From contig JACIWL010000002.1 in NCBI GenBank assembly GCA_014360995.1, positions 4,153 to 68,152 of the forward strand: a stretch of 64,000 nt of DNA, read 5' to 3'. Numbering within the stretch: the first letter of the stretch is position 1; every line of letters begins with the position of its first letter. Position numbers and translations under genes: made by a program. Source of the DNA: Candidatus Bipolaricaulota bacterium. GTDB lineage: Bacteria > Bipolaricaulota > Bipolaricaulia > Bipolaricaulales > Bipolaricaulaceae. A model generated the notes under the pieces. It saw only the letters and a list, made by a program, of their open reading frames with translations. It did no database searches and had not been told where the DNA came from. This document shows, one piece after another, positions 17,708 through 26,120 of the stretch.

Positions 17708-20302
17708 ATGAAAAGCGCCGAGCTTCGCCGGTCTTTCCTCGAGTACTTCCGGGAGAACGGGCATGTGATCTTGCCCTCTTCTAGCCTCGTCCCCCAAGAC
17801 CCCACCCTCCTTTTCACCTCCGCGGGGATGGTCCAATTCAAGGACATCTTCTGGGGCAAAGTCCCACCCCGCTACCCGCGCGTCACCACCTGCCAGAAAT
17901 GCTTCCGCACCACCGATCTTGAGCGGGTGGGCCTCACCCCTTACCACCACACCTTCTTCGAGATGCTCGGGAACTTCTCGTTTGGGGACTACTTCAAGGA
18001 GGGCGCGATCACCTTGGCCTGGACCTTCCTTACCAAGGAACTGGGCCTTCCCAAAGATCGCCTTTGGGTCTCGGTCTACGAGGAGGACGAGGAGGCCTAC
18101 GCCATCTGGCGGGATGTGATCGGGATTCCGCCGGAGAGGATCGTCCGGCTTTCCAAGGAGCACAACTGGTGGGGGCCGGTGGGGAACTCCGGTCCCTGCG
18201 GCCCGGATACCGAGATCTACTGGGATTGGGGCGACCCCCCTTGCAGCCCAAGCTGCAAGCCCTCCTGCGACTGCGGGAAGTTCTCGGAAATCTGGAACCT
18301 GGTGTTCATGCAATACGATGCTCAACCGGATGGGACACTGCGCGAGCTTGCCCGGAAGAACATCGATACCGGGATGGGGCTAGAGCGGATGAGCGCTGTG
18401 CTTCAGGGCGTGAGAACTAACTTCGAGACGGATCTTTTCCAACCCATTCTTGAGGGCATCCGCTCCCTTTCCTCCTCCGATGAGCCCCACTCCAAAAATG
18501 TTGTGGCCGACCATATCCGGGCCGTGGTCTTCCTCATCGCCGACGGCGTCCTTCCCGATAGCGAGGAGAGCCGGGGCTCCGTTCTGAGGAAAGTGTTCAT
18601 GCGCATGTTCCGCCACGCTGAACGGCTTGGGATTCCCGGAGCGGAGCTTTTGCGACTTGTGGAGCCGGTGGTGGAAACCCTGGGAGATGTATATCCGGAG
18701 ATCGTGGAGCGCCGTCCGTTGGTGGAGCGGGTGATCGTGGCGGAAGCGGAGGTGTTCCGCCGCCGCAAAGAAACGTTGGAGCGCCTCATGGCCAAGCTTC
18801 CCGAGGGCGCAAAAGTCATTCCCGGCAAATTGGCGTTCACCTGGTACGACACCTACGGGATCCCCCGGGACTTCATCGAGGCCGAGGCCCAGGAACACGG
18901 GCTTTCCGTGGATTGGGAAGGCTTTGAGCAGGAACTTTCCGCGCAACGGGCCCGCTCCCGCCAGGTCCTCTCCTACGACACAGTGGGTACCACTGGCGAG
19001 GAGGCCGTGGCCGCGCGGGCCACGAAATTCGTGGGCTATACGAGTCTGATAGCTGAAGCCCACCTCGAGGCCATCCTCTCCGTAAAAGGCGAGCCCTTGG
19101 GCTCCCTGGCTTCCGGCGAAGAAGGGCATTTTGTGTTTCCTGAAACGCCATTTTATGCAGAAGCAGGAGGGCAAATCGCCGACACCGGATGGATCGAAAA
19201 CCTCTCCCGTCCTGGCCGGGCTGAGGTCCTGGACGTCCAAAAGGGCCCACAGGGCACGCTTCACAAAGTCCGGGTTTTGGCGGGCGAATTCCGGCCCCAG
19301 GACCAGTGCCGCCTGGCGGTGGACGAGCCGCGGCGGAGGGCCATCCAGCGGGCCCATACTGCCACCCACCTCCTCCACGCCTCTTTGCGAAAGGTCTTAG
19401 GAGAACACGTGATCCAGGCCGGATCTTGGGTGGGCCCTGACGAGCTGCGCTTTGACTTCACCCATTTTTCCGCCTTAACCGAAGAGGAGCTTGCTCGGGT
19501 TGAAGAGCTCGCTAACGCTCCAATCCTTTCGGACATCGCTCTTGTAATCGAGGAGCTTCCTTTGGAGGAAGCAAAAAGGAAAGGGGCCATTGCCCACTTC
19601 GAGGAGGAGTATCGGGGGAAGGAAAAAGTCCGCGTGGTTCAGGTCCCCGGCGTTTCCATGGAGCTTTGCGGTGGAACTCATGTCTCCCAAACCGGCGAGA
19701 TCGGCCTTATTGTGATCCTTTCCGAAGAGAGTGTCGCGGCAGGGACCCGCCGCATCCGGGCCTTAGTGGGCGAGAGGGCCAGAAAATACCTTTCCAAACT
19801 TCGGGAGGAAAGGAAAAAGCTTGCCTCCCTTTTGGAGGTCCCTGAGGGGGAAATCCTCGCCAAAGCCGAAAAGGTCCTGGAGGAGCTTTCCGAGCTTCGC
19901 CGGGAAAACGAGGGGCTTCGGGAGGAACTGGCCCTTCTTCGGGCGAAAGACCTAGCCTCCAAAGCGGAGGAAGTGAATGGAACCAAACTCCTTGGCGCGG
20001 TGGTGGAAGGGGATCCGGAGGCGGTAAAAGCGTTGGCCGACCGTCTGGCCGAGCTTTTGGGAAGGAGCGTAGTGGTTCTGGGCACGGCCTATTCGGGCCG
20101 GGGCTTTTTGGTGGCCAAAGTCCTGGGGGTGGAGGCCGTTTCCGCTGGGGATTTGGTGAAAGCTGGAGCCCAGGTTTTGGGGGGAAGCGGAGGAGGCCGG
20201 CCCACCTTCGCCCAAGGCGGCGGCCCCAAAGCGGAAAAACTTCAAGACGCGGTATCCACCGCCTTGGAGAGGGCCCGAAGCTTCCTGAGCCAAAAGGGCT
20301 AG
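17708..20302 (+). CDS. alaS: Alanyl-tRNA synthetase
   Basis: The start is set at the ATG at 17708 (MKSAELRRSFLEYFRENGH), giving 864 residues. The class II core has FTSAGMVQFKDIFWG, TTCQKCFRTTDLE and HHTFFEMLGNFSFGDYFK. The editing domain has the zinc-site HTATHLLHA and CGGTHVSQTGEIG. The end (SGGGRPTFAQGGGP) is the C-Ala region. All parts are present and at normal length. The start lies 11 bases after lgt, and the next gene starts one base past the stop. Confidence 0.97.
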   Translation: MKSAELRRSFLEYFRENGHVILPSSSLVPQDPTLLFTSAGMVQFKDIFWGKVPPRYPRVTTCQKCFRTTDLERVGLTPYHHTFFEMLGNFSFGDYFKEGAITLAWTFLTKELGLPKDRLWVSVYEEDEEAYAIWRDVIGIPPERIVRLSKEHNWWGPVGNSGPCGPDTEIYWDWGDPPCSPSCKPSCDCGKFSEIWNLVFMQYDAQPDGTLRELARKNIDTGMGLERMSAVLQGVRTNFETDLFQPILEGIRSLSSSDEPHSKNVVADHIRAVVFLIADGVLPDSEESRGSVLRKVFMRMFRHAERLGIPGAELLRLVEPVVETLGDVYPEIVERRPLVERVIVAEAEVFRRRKETLERLMAKLPEGAKVIPGKLAFTWYDTYGIPRDFIEAEAQEHGLSVDWEGFEQELSAQRARSRQVLSYDTVGTTGEEAVAARATKFVGYTSLIAEAHLEAILSVKGEPLGSLASGEEGHFVFPETPFYAEAGGQIADTGWIENLSRPGRAEVLDVQKGPQGTLHKVRVLAGEFRPQDQCRLAVDEPRRRAIQRAHTATHLLHASLRKVLGEHVIQAGSWVGPDELRFDFTHFSALTEEELARVEELANAPILSDIALVIEELPLEEAKRKGAIAHFEEEYRGKEKVRVVQVPGVSMELCGGTHVSQTGEIGLIVILSEESVAAGTRRIRALVGERARKYLSKLREERKKLASLLEVPEGEILAKAEKVLEELSELRRENEGLREELALLRAKDLASKAEEVNGTKLLGAVVEGDPEAVKALADRLAELLGRSVVVLGTAYSGRGFLVAKVLGVEAVSAGDLVKAGAQVLGGSGGGRPTFAQGGGPKAEKLQDAVSTALERARSFLSQKG

Positions 20303-20303
20303 C

Positions 20304-21464
20304 ATGAAGGGGCTTCCAGAGTACGTCGGTCTTTCTGCCTTGGCTTTGAAATTCGGTCCCATCCTCCCCGGGATGGATTTGGTGAAGGAAATCGTGGACA
20401 AGTTAGCCCAAGTGGATGCCGATGGCCTCCTTTCCGACCGCGACGTCGTCTGTGTAACCGAGGCCGCTTTGGCCCGCTCTCAGGGGAATTTCCTTTCCCT
20501 TTCGGAGATCGCCTCTGAGCTGGCCGAGCGATTTGGCATCAGCAAAGAAAGCCGCGTGGCTGTGGTCTTTCCCCTTATGAGCCGGAATCGTTTTGCTCCC
20601 ATCCTTCGCGCCTTTTCCATGGCCGTATGTGAGGGGACCTTGATACTCCAGCTTTCCCATCCCACCGATCCCGTGGGAAATCCCACCGCGGAGATACCTG
20701 GCGACCCCAAGCGGATCGTCTTTTTCGAGGAAATTGGGAAAGGGACGAAGCACCCGGTAACGGGGATCGACTATGTGAGTTTTTATCGGGATCTGATCGC
20801 CGCCGAAGGGGCAAGGCCCTTGATTTTTTTCTCCAACGATCCCCAGGCGATCTTTTCCTTTTCGCCCGATCTCGTGGTTGTCGCCAATGTCCACGAACGG
20901 GAGGAGACGAAAAGGGCCCTTTTGGGAAGGGGGATTCCGGTCATCACCCTTCAGGAGATCGCTTCTGAGCCAAGACAAGGCCGGGCCTGGTCCGAGTGGG
21001 GCCTTTTGGGAAGCAATCTCTCCGCCCAGGACAAGATAAAGCTTGCTCCCCGCGAGGCGGAAAAATTCGTGCTCTCTCTGAAAGAGGCTGTGAAAAACGC
21101 CCTTAAAAAGGATGTGGAGGTCATGGTCTATGGTGATGGGGCCTACAAGGACCCCGAGACCGGGATCTATGAACTGGCCGACCCAGTTACAACCTTTGCT
21201 GCCACGCCGGGTCTTTTGGGAAGGCTTCGTCTAGGGTTCAAGTACAAGTTCATCGTGGATGAGCTTCATGCAAAGGGACTTTCTCCAAAGGAGATCGAAG
21301 CGGAAGTTCAAAGGCTAAGGGAAAGACAAGTGGAAGCCGGCTCCAATGAGGCCGAGGGCACCACGCCAAGGAAGCTTGTGGACGTCTTGGCCACCTTGGC
21401 CGACCTTCTAAGCGGCTCCGCCGACGCCGGAACCCCCGTAGTGTTGGTGAAGGGCTTCCTTTAA
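20304..21464 (+). CDS. CofE-like (F420-0:gamma-glutamyl ligase family) protein
   Basis: The 386-residue protein resembles the CofE family in its first half: PILPGMDLVKEIVDKL, SDRDVVCVTEAALARSQGN, and the stretch VYGDGAYKDPETGIYELADP followed by FKYKFIVDELHAKG. CofE adds glutamate to coenzyme F420-0, but no other F420 gene is visible here, so a different glutamate-ligase substrate is possible. The C-terminal 60 residues form a Glu-rich helix. It begins one base after alaS and ends directly at the next start, so it is co-transcribed with alaS and the two genes that follow. Confidence 0.6.
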   Translation: MKGLPEYVGLSALALKFGPILPGMDLVKEIVDKLAQVDADGLLSDRDVVCVTEAALARSQGNFLSLSEIASELAERFGISKESRVAVVFPLMSRNRFAPILRAFSMAVCEGTLILQLSHPTDPVGNPTAEIPGDPKRIVFFEEIGKGTKHPVTGIDYVSFYRDLIAAEGARPLIFFSNDPQAIFSFSPDLVVVANVHEREETKRALLGRGIPVITLQEIASEPRQGRAWSEWGLLGSNLSAQDKIKLAPREAEKFVLSLKEAVKNALKKDVEVMVYGDGAYKDPETGIYELADPVTTFAATPGLLGRLRLGFKYKFIVDELHAKGLSPKEIEAEVQRLRERQVEAGSNEAEGTTPRKLVDVLATLADLLSGSADAGTPVVLVKGFL

Positions 21465-22277
21465 ATGATTTTCCTCACCACAAAAGAGGCCATTCGCCAG
21501 GAGATTGCGCAAAGCGAGCTTCGGCTCAATCTTCTTAGGATCTGTGCCCGGGAGCCCCGCACCATCCACGATCTAATCCATGCTCCGGTGTACCCAGGGA
21601 TCAAGATCTCCCTTTTCTCCCTGCAGTCGGAGATCAACGTGTCCATCGAGCTTGGGGAGCTCAAAAGCCGGATGCTTCTTGTGCGGGTGGGGAAAGTCCC
21701 GGACCCCATCGTCCCCGGCGGAACAACGGAGCTTTTGCGCACCTCCCTTTTGGCCTTTCTCCTTTCCCCGGAGCTTTGCTGGGCGGAACCCGCGGCCTAT
21801 GAGCTTTATCTTCAGGGCTGGCTCCCCCAAAACGGGGTAAAGGAGCAGACGTTGCTCGCCCTTTTCCTTACCTTTCCAGAGCTCGCAAGGCAAGCATTCT
21901 TTGTGGCCCATGAGGGGCCAAACCCTCCGGAGGAGATGCCTGCAGATCTTCCGGAGCCCGAAAAAATCAGGGTTTTTGGGTCTTATCATATTGGGGATTT
22001 GCCTACGAGACCCGAGCCCCTTGGCCTTTCCGACTTTTTGCAGGCCCTGCGTAGTCCAGCCCTGGCCCGCGGCTGGCGCCTCCTGGGAAAGGAGGGCGTG
22101 GCCCGCCACCTGGGCGTTTTGGGATGGCTTTGGACTAGAAGGCCAAGGCTCATCCCCGCTCCGCCGGAGGCCTACCCCATCGCTCCCCTCTCCGGTCCAG
22201 AACTTTTAGACGACAGGATCAAGCCCGCTCCTCTTTCCTCGATTTTGCGGGGGAAACATGAAGAGCGAAAAGACTAA
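21465..22277 (+). CDS. Protein of unknown function
   Basis: The 270-residue cytoplasmic protein has no signal peptide or membrane helix. The N-terminus (MIFLTTKEAIRQEIAQSEL) is helical, the rest is mixed and rich in Leu and Pro. I recognise no domain. The ATG directly follows the stop of the CofE-like gene and its end overlaps the DUF6062 gene by 20 bases, so these three genes look translationally linked. Confidence 0.6.
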   Translation: MIFLTTKEAIRQEIAQSELRLNLLRICAREPRTIHDLIHAPVYPGIKISLFSLQSEINVSIELGELKSRMLLVRVGKVPDPIVPGGTTELLRTSLLAFLLSPELCWAEPAAYELYLQGWLPQNGVKEQTLLALFLTFPELARQAFFVAHEGPNPPEEMPADLPEPEKIRVFGSYHIGDLPTRPEPLGLSDFLQALRSPALARGWRLLGKEGVARHLGVLGWLWTRRPRLIPAPPEAYPIAPLSGPELLDDRIKPAPLSSILRGKHEERKD

Positions 22278-22944
22278 AGATCTTGGCCTCGCCGCGATTT
22301 ATCTGGAGAGGGCGATGAAGGAGCAGGGATGCCCAATTTGCCGGAGGGTCCGGGAGGCGGAGGAGCGCTGGATTTGGAACGTCCTTTACGAGCTCACCGG
22401 AGATCCCGAAATCCATGAGAGATTTTCCTCCTCGTTTGGGCTTTGTCGGGAGCACGCGGCCCTTGCGGCCAAGGTGGTGGAAACGCGGGAGCTTGTGACG
22501 CCCACAGGCGTGGCCAGGCTCTATGAGACCGCGGTGGAAAAAGCCTTGGCGGAGCTCGTTGGCTTTCGGGGCCGAAAGGGCCTTACCCGTGGGGAATGCC
22601 CGTTGTGTGAGGTGGCCCGCGAGGCCGAGGACCGGGAAAGCTGGTTTTTGGGGAAACTTTTGGCCGATGCGGAATTCTGGGCAGCCTACGAAAGATCGGA
22701 TGGCCTTTGTCTTCCCCATTTCTTTTCCGTTTGGTCGCGGTCGCCCGTCGAAGTACGACCAAAGCTCCGCTTGGACTTTGAAAAACGGCTTTCTGGGCTT
22801 CTTGAGCGCCTGCGGGAGCTACAAAGGAAGGAAAGATTCGACGTGGATGAGCCCTTGACCCCAGAGGAGATCGAATCCTGGCGGGAGGCCCTCTGGCGTC
22901 TGGGCGGGATGAACTATTCTGATCCTTTGATCAAGCGGGACTAA
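22258..22944 (+). CDS. DUF6062-like cysteine-motif protein
   Basis: The 228-residue protein contains two similar halves. Each has a CPxC helix (GCPICRRVREAEERW at about 24-38, ECPLCEVAREAEDRE at about 117) and then a GLCxxH box (FGLCREHA, DGLCLPHF). The Cys/His set looks like a metal or Fe-S binding site, and the pattern agrees with the DUF6062 family as I remember it. Function is unknown. It is the last gene of the alaS unit and its stop overlaps the end of convergent dnaN by 4 bases. Confidence 0.65.
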   Translation: MKSEKTKDLGLAAIYLERAMKEQGCPICRRVREAEERWIWNVLYELTGDPEIHERFSSSFGLCREHAALAAKVVETRELVTPTGVARLYETAVEKALAELVGFRGRKGLTRGECPLCEVAREAEDRESWFLGKLLADAEFWAAYERSDGLCLPHFFSVWSRSPVEVRPKLRLDFEKRLSGLLERLRELQRKERFDVDEPLTPEEIESWREALWRLGGMNYSDPLIKRD

Positions 22945-24080
22945 AGGAGCCGTACGGGCATACAAACGTAGATGAAGCCCTCGTCGGCCGGGGAGATGTT
23001 TCCCGCTGGCTCAAGGAGCCCGGCCCGCTCCGGAGCAGAAAGCCAAAGGGCCACCTGGTCCGACTCCATCCTCCTTAGGGCGTCAATGAGGTATTCGGCC
23101 TTGAAGGCGATCTCGATCCCCCGGGCCGGTGGCCGCACGAGTTCTACCACCTCTAGGCTCTTTCCGCGCTCACGAGAGGCCGCGGAGACCTCAAGGGTTG
23201 TGCTCTGGGCCGTGGCCCGGAGGGTCACCGCTCCCGACTCCTCGGCGGCAAAAAGCTCCGTGCGCCGCAAGGTTTCCAAAAATTCCTCCCTGGGGAGGAA
23301 GAGGCCGATCTGGTTGTCCTTGGGGATGACGCGCTCAAAATCCGGGAATTGTTCCTGAATCAGCCGGCAAGAGAAGGTTACCGGGCTGGCCCGGAAGTGG
23401 ACCTGCCCGGCCTCGGCGTAAAGGGCGGTGTTCTCCGCCACTAGGCCAGAAAGAACGCGGTGGAGGTCGGTCATGATCCCGGCGTCCACAAGGAAAGAAC
23501 CTTCGTAGCGTTCGGGAAGCCCCAACACCGGGACGCGCTTTATGGCCAGGCGGTAGCCATTGGTGGCGGCAAATTTGGCTGCGCCGTCCTTTAGGACGAT
23601 GTCCACCCCGGTGAGGGCAAGACGGGTGGTCTCCGAGGCCTTGAGGGCAGCGAAGGCCGTCTGGGCAATGGCCTGGAGGAGTTGCGGAGTGGGGATCTGC
23701 CCAAGGGGATCGTCCACCGGCTCGGGAAGCTGGGGATAATCCTCGGCGGGAAGCACGGGAAGCTCGAAGGTCGCCGTCCCGCAGGTGAGGCGCACCTGCG
23801 CATCCATGGACTGCAACTGAACTTCGGTGACCTCGGGAAGCCGTCCCACCAACTGGCTGAGGAGCTGTCCAGGGAGAACGGCGGTGCCCCTTGTTTCCAC
23901 TTGGGCTGGGACACGGCAGCGGATGGCTCGCTCCAAATCAGTCGCGGCGAACTCCACCTCGTTGTCGATGGTCGTCACTTTTATCCCGCTTAGGATGGGC
24001 ATGGCCGTGCGCCCACCCAGGGCATGGCTCACGGTGCGCACGCCGAACTCCAAATCCTCCCGCCGAAGCGTTATGTTCAT
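22941..24080 (-). CDS. dnaN: DNA polymerase III sliding clamp (beta subunit)
   Basis: The 379-residue clamp has three repeated sub-domains of about 125 residues, with the family end VCMPVRLL. Typical parts include MNITLRREDLEFGVRTV, TDLERAIRCRVP and FLVDAGIMTDL. It ties DnaE (1539) to DNA. It overlaps tmk by 4 bases (ATGA). It does not sit beside dnaA here, unlike the usual origin layout. Confidence 0.95.
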   Translation of the reverse strand: MNITLRREDLEFGVRTVSHALGGRTAMPILSGIKVTTIDNEVEFAATDLERAIRCRVPAQVETRGTAVLPGQLLSQLVGRLPEVTEVQLQSMDAQVRLTCGTATFELPVLPAEDYPQLPEPVDDPLGQIPTPQLLQAIAQTAFAALKASETTRLALTGVDIVLKDGAAKFAATNGYRLAIKRVPVLGLPERYEGSFLVDAGIMTDLHRVLSGLVAENTALYAEAGQVHFRASPVTFSCRLIQEQFPDFERVIPKDNQIGLFLPREEFLETLRRTELFAAEESGAVTLRATAQSTTLEVSAASRERGKSLEVVELVRPPARGIEIAFKAEYLIDALRRMESDQVALWLSAPERAGLLEPAGNISPADEGFIYVCMPVRLL

Positions 24081-24706
24081 TTGCCCTCCTTAGCCTCGGA
24101 ATCATATCCAGAAAGGGGAAGGCGAGCGAGGATTTCCGCGGTGACCTGGGAAGGGGGGAGCGTCCCGTCGATCACGTACCCGCGGGGAACGGAGCGGATG
24201 AACTCCAAATAAGCCAGGCGCACCTGGGTGAAAAAGCTGAGGCCCTCCCCCTCGAAGCGGTCGCGAAGAGGGGTTCTTTCCAAGGCCACCTGGGGAGGGA
24301 GATCTAGAAGAAAGACGTAATCTGGCTCAAGCCCACCGGTAGCTAGTTTGTTCAGCTCATGGATGAGCTCAAGGGGTAGACCCCGCCCCCGGCCCTGATA
24401 GGCCAGGCTGGAGAGGGTGTAGCGGGAGCAAAGGACCCATTGCCCCTTGGCCAGGGCCGGCTTTATCACCTCCTCCACGTGTTCATGCCGGTCGGCCACC
24501 ATGAGGAGGAGCTCAGTGAGGGGGCGCATGCGGCTTTTCGGGTCCAAAAGGATCTCCCGGAGCCTTTGCCCCAAGGGCGTCCCTCCTGGCTCGCGGGTGG
24601 TGAGGACGGGAATCCCCCGGGCGGAGAGGGCCTGGGAAAGGAGGCGAAGCTGGGTGGATTTCCCCGAGGCGTCCGGGCCCTCCAGTACAATGAAAAGCGG
24701 CCTCAT
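24077..24706 (-). CDS. tmk: Thymidylate kinase
   Basis: The 209-residue enzyme phosphorylates dTMP to dTDP. The P-loop is FIVLEGPDASGKSTQ, followed by LTTREPGGTPLGQRLREIL (the DR-E type Arg motif), the DRHEHVEEVIKPAL region and RYTLSSLAYQGRGRGL. The ATG overlaps the stop of lspA by 4 bases, and its own stop overlaps the dnaN start, so lspA-tmk-dnaN are translationally coupled. Confidence 0.96.
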   Translation of the reverse strand: MRPLFIVLEGPDASGKSTQLRLLSQALSARGIPVLTTREPGGTPLGQRLREILLDPKSRMRPLTELLLMVADRHEHVEEVIKPALAKGQWVLCSRYTLSSLAYQGRGRGLPLELIHELNKLATGGLEPDYVFLLDLPPQVALERTPLRDRFEGEGLSFFTQVRLAYLEFIRSVPRGYVIDGTLPPSQVTAEILARLPLSGYDSEAKEGK

Positions 24707-25143
24707 CGGAAACCCCGCACAAGCCCCAGGGCCAAAAGGCCAACCCCCAAAACCAAGGCCACGTCAGCCACGTTGAACACTGGAAAATTGCCCACGGAAA
24801 AAAGGTCCACCACCCACCCCAATCTCGCCCGATCGATCAAATTTCCCAAGGTTCCTCCCAAGATGAGCGCGCTTCCCCAGCCCCGAAGTCCGCTAGGTCT
24901 TCCCAAAAGAAGGTACGCGATAAGGCCGAATGCCACCAAAACGGAGGCGACCAAGAACGCGGCCGTGCCCTGGGGAAAGATTCCAAATGCCGCCCCGGGA
25001 TTGTGGACCCTGGTGAGCCGAAGGAATTCTCCTAATAGGGGCCGGATCTCCCCGGGGGCGAGGGCCGAAACGGCCCAGGCCTTAACCCCTTGATCCACGG
25101 CCACCACCCCCAAGCTCACCGCCCATCTTTCCCAGCGGGGCAT
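24703..25143 (-). CDS. lspA: Lipoprotein signal peptidase II
   Basis: The 146-residue inner-membrane aspartic protease cleaves diacylated prolipoproteins. Marks are VAVDQGVKAW, VHNPGAAFGIF and the two catalytic Asp boxes NLIDRARLGWVVDLF (Asp113) and FNVADVAL (Asp127); four hydrophobic helices are present. The ATG at 25143 is chosen because the family starts there and a promoter lies directly before it; the longer upstream frame runs backwards through the methyltransferase gene and is not real. Confidence 0.94.
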   Translation of the reverse strand: MPRWERWAVSLGVVAVDQGVKAWAVSALAPGEIRPLLGEFLRLTRVHNPGAAFGIFPQGTAAFLVASVLVAFGLIAYLLLGRPSGLRGWGSALILGGTLGNLIDRARLGWVVDLFSVGNFPVFNVADVALVLGVGLLALGLVRGFR

Positions 25144-25150
25144 CGCTGCC

Positions 25151-25178
25151 AGTCTACCCAAGGCCGGCCGGCGCGCAA
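25151..25178 (-). promoter_or_regulatory. Leaderless-type promoter of lspA
   Basis: On the minus strand TTGCGC (25173-25178), a 16-base spacer and TAGACT (25151-25156) are followed by just 7 bases before the ATG at 25143, so the message would start at or beside the start codon. Confidence 0.5.
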
Positions 25179-25189
25179 AATTTCCACCC

Positions 25190-25218
25190 TTGCCGCGGGC
25201 GCTCCCCTCCTTTAGGCT
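25190..25218 (+). promoter_or_regulatory. Promoter of the SPOUT methyltransferase-rplS-lepB unit
   Basis: TTGCCG (25190-25195), a 17-base spacer and TAGGCT (25213-25218) lie 9 bases before the ATG at 25228. The transcript would carry at most 2-3 leader bases. Confidence 0.5.
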
Positions 25219-25227
25219 TCTTCTCCC

Positions 25228-25782
25228 ATGGCCGGGCTGTACATCGCGCTTCTCCACTTCCCCATGCGGAATAGGGAGGGAAAGGTCACCGTCACCGCCC
25301 TCACCTCCTTGGACGTTCCCGACATCGCCCGTACTGCTCGCACCTATAACGTCAAGCGTTTCTACATCGTGCACCCTGTGGAAAGCCAGCGGCGGATCGC
25401 CGCGCGGCTCCGGGACTTTTGGGTGATGGAAGAGGAGCTCCCCACCCGCCGGGAGGCCCTGGAGCTCGTGGCCATCCGGGAAGACTTGGAGGAGGTTTTT
25501 GGAGAGATTGCCAAAGAGGAGGGGGAGGAACCCGTAGTTTTGGGGACCACCGCCCGGGCCCATCTCCTCCCCTACCCAAAGCTTTCCTGGGAGGAGGCGC
25601 GGCGGCTCATTCAGGAGCAGCCGACCCTCGTCCTCTTTGGCACCGGCCACGGCATGAGCGATGAGCTTTTGGCCGCGTGCGATGCCCTTCTTCCCGCGGT
25701 GCGGGCAAGCGGGTACAATCACCTTTCTGTACGGGCCGCAGTGGCCATTATTCTTGATCGGCTGAAAGGAGAGGAGCCATGA
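25228..25782 (+). CDS. SPOUT-superfamily RNA methyltransferase (TrmD-associated type)
   Basis: The 184-residue protein begins AGLYIALLHFPMRNREGKVTV and continues TSLDVPDIARTARTY, FYIVHPVESQ, LFGTGHGMSDELL and YNHLSVRAAVAIILDRL. This is the small SPOUT methyltransferase family often encoded between trmD and rplS in thermophilic anaerobes. The GTGHG loop is the likely knotted SAM site. The target RNA is unknown. It overlaps rplS by 4 bases; trmD itself is not adjacent here. Confidence 0.8.
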   Translation: MAGLYIALLHFPMRNREGKVTVTALTSLDVPDIARTARTYNVKRFYIVHPVESQRRIAARLRDFWVMEEELPTRREALELVAIREDLEEVFGEIAKEEGEEPVVLGTTARAHLLPYPKLSWEEARRLIQEQPTLVLFGTGHGMSDELLAACDALLPAVRASGYNHLSVRAAVAIILDRLKGEEP

Positions 25783-26120
25783 CCGGCATGGACGACCTCA
25801 TTAGATCCGTGGAGGCCAGATTCATCCGCGACGAAATCCCGGAATTTCGGCCGGGCGACATCATCCGCCTTTACGAGCGCCACACCGAAGGCGCCCGCGA
25901 GCGGCTTCAGCCCGTGGAGGGCGTGGTCCTCAAGATCTCCGGATCCGGCGCGAACCAGACTGTGACCGTGCGGTGGGTGGCGGCCGGGGTGGGGGTGGAG
26001 CGCACCATCCCCCTCCACTCCCCAAAGATCGCGCGGATTGAGGTGGTGAAGAGGAACACCGTGCGGCAAAGCCGCCCGTATTGGCTTCGCCGGATCACGA
26101 GGATCCACAAGATTCAATGA
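25779..26120 (+). CDS. rplS: 50S ribosomal protein L19
   Basis: The 113-residue protein carries the L19 pattern: FRPGDIIRLYERHTEGARERLQPVEGVVL, VRWVAAGVGVERTIPLHSPKI and the end RRGxL-like VKRNTVRQSRPYWLRRITRIHKI. It overlaps the upstream methyltransferase gene by 4 bases and its TGA overlaps the lepB ATG, so the three are coupled. Confidence 0.97.
   Translation: MTGMDDLIRSVEARFIRDEIPEFRPGDIIRLYERHTEGARERLQPVEGVVLKISGSGANQTVTVRWVAAGVGVERTIPLHSPKIARIEVVKRNTVRQSRPYWLRRITRIHKIQ

Noticed and set aside
25144..25722. Long N-terminal extension of lspA to 339 residues
   Set aside because: It runs antisense through the SPOUT methyltransferase gene and has no likeness to signal peptidase II. The family starts at the ATG at 25143, where a promoter sits.
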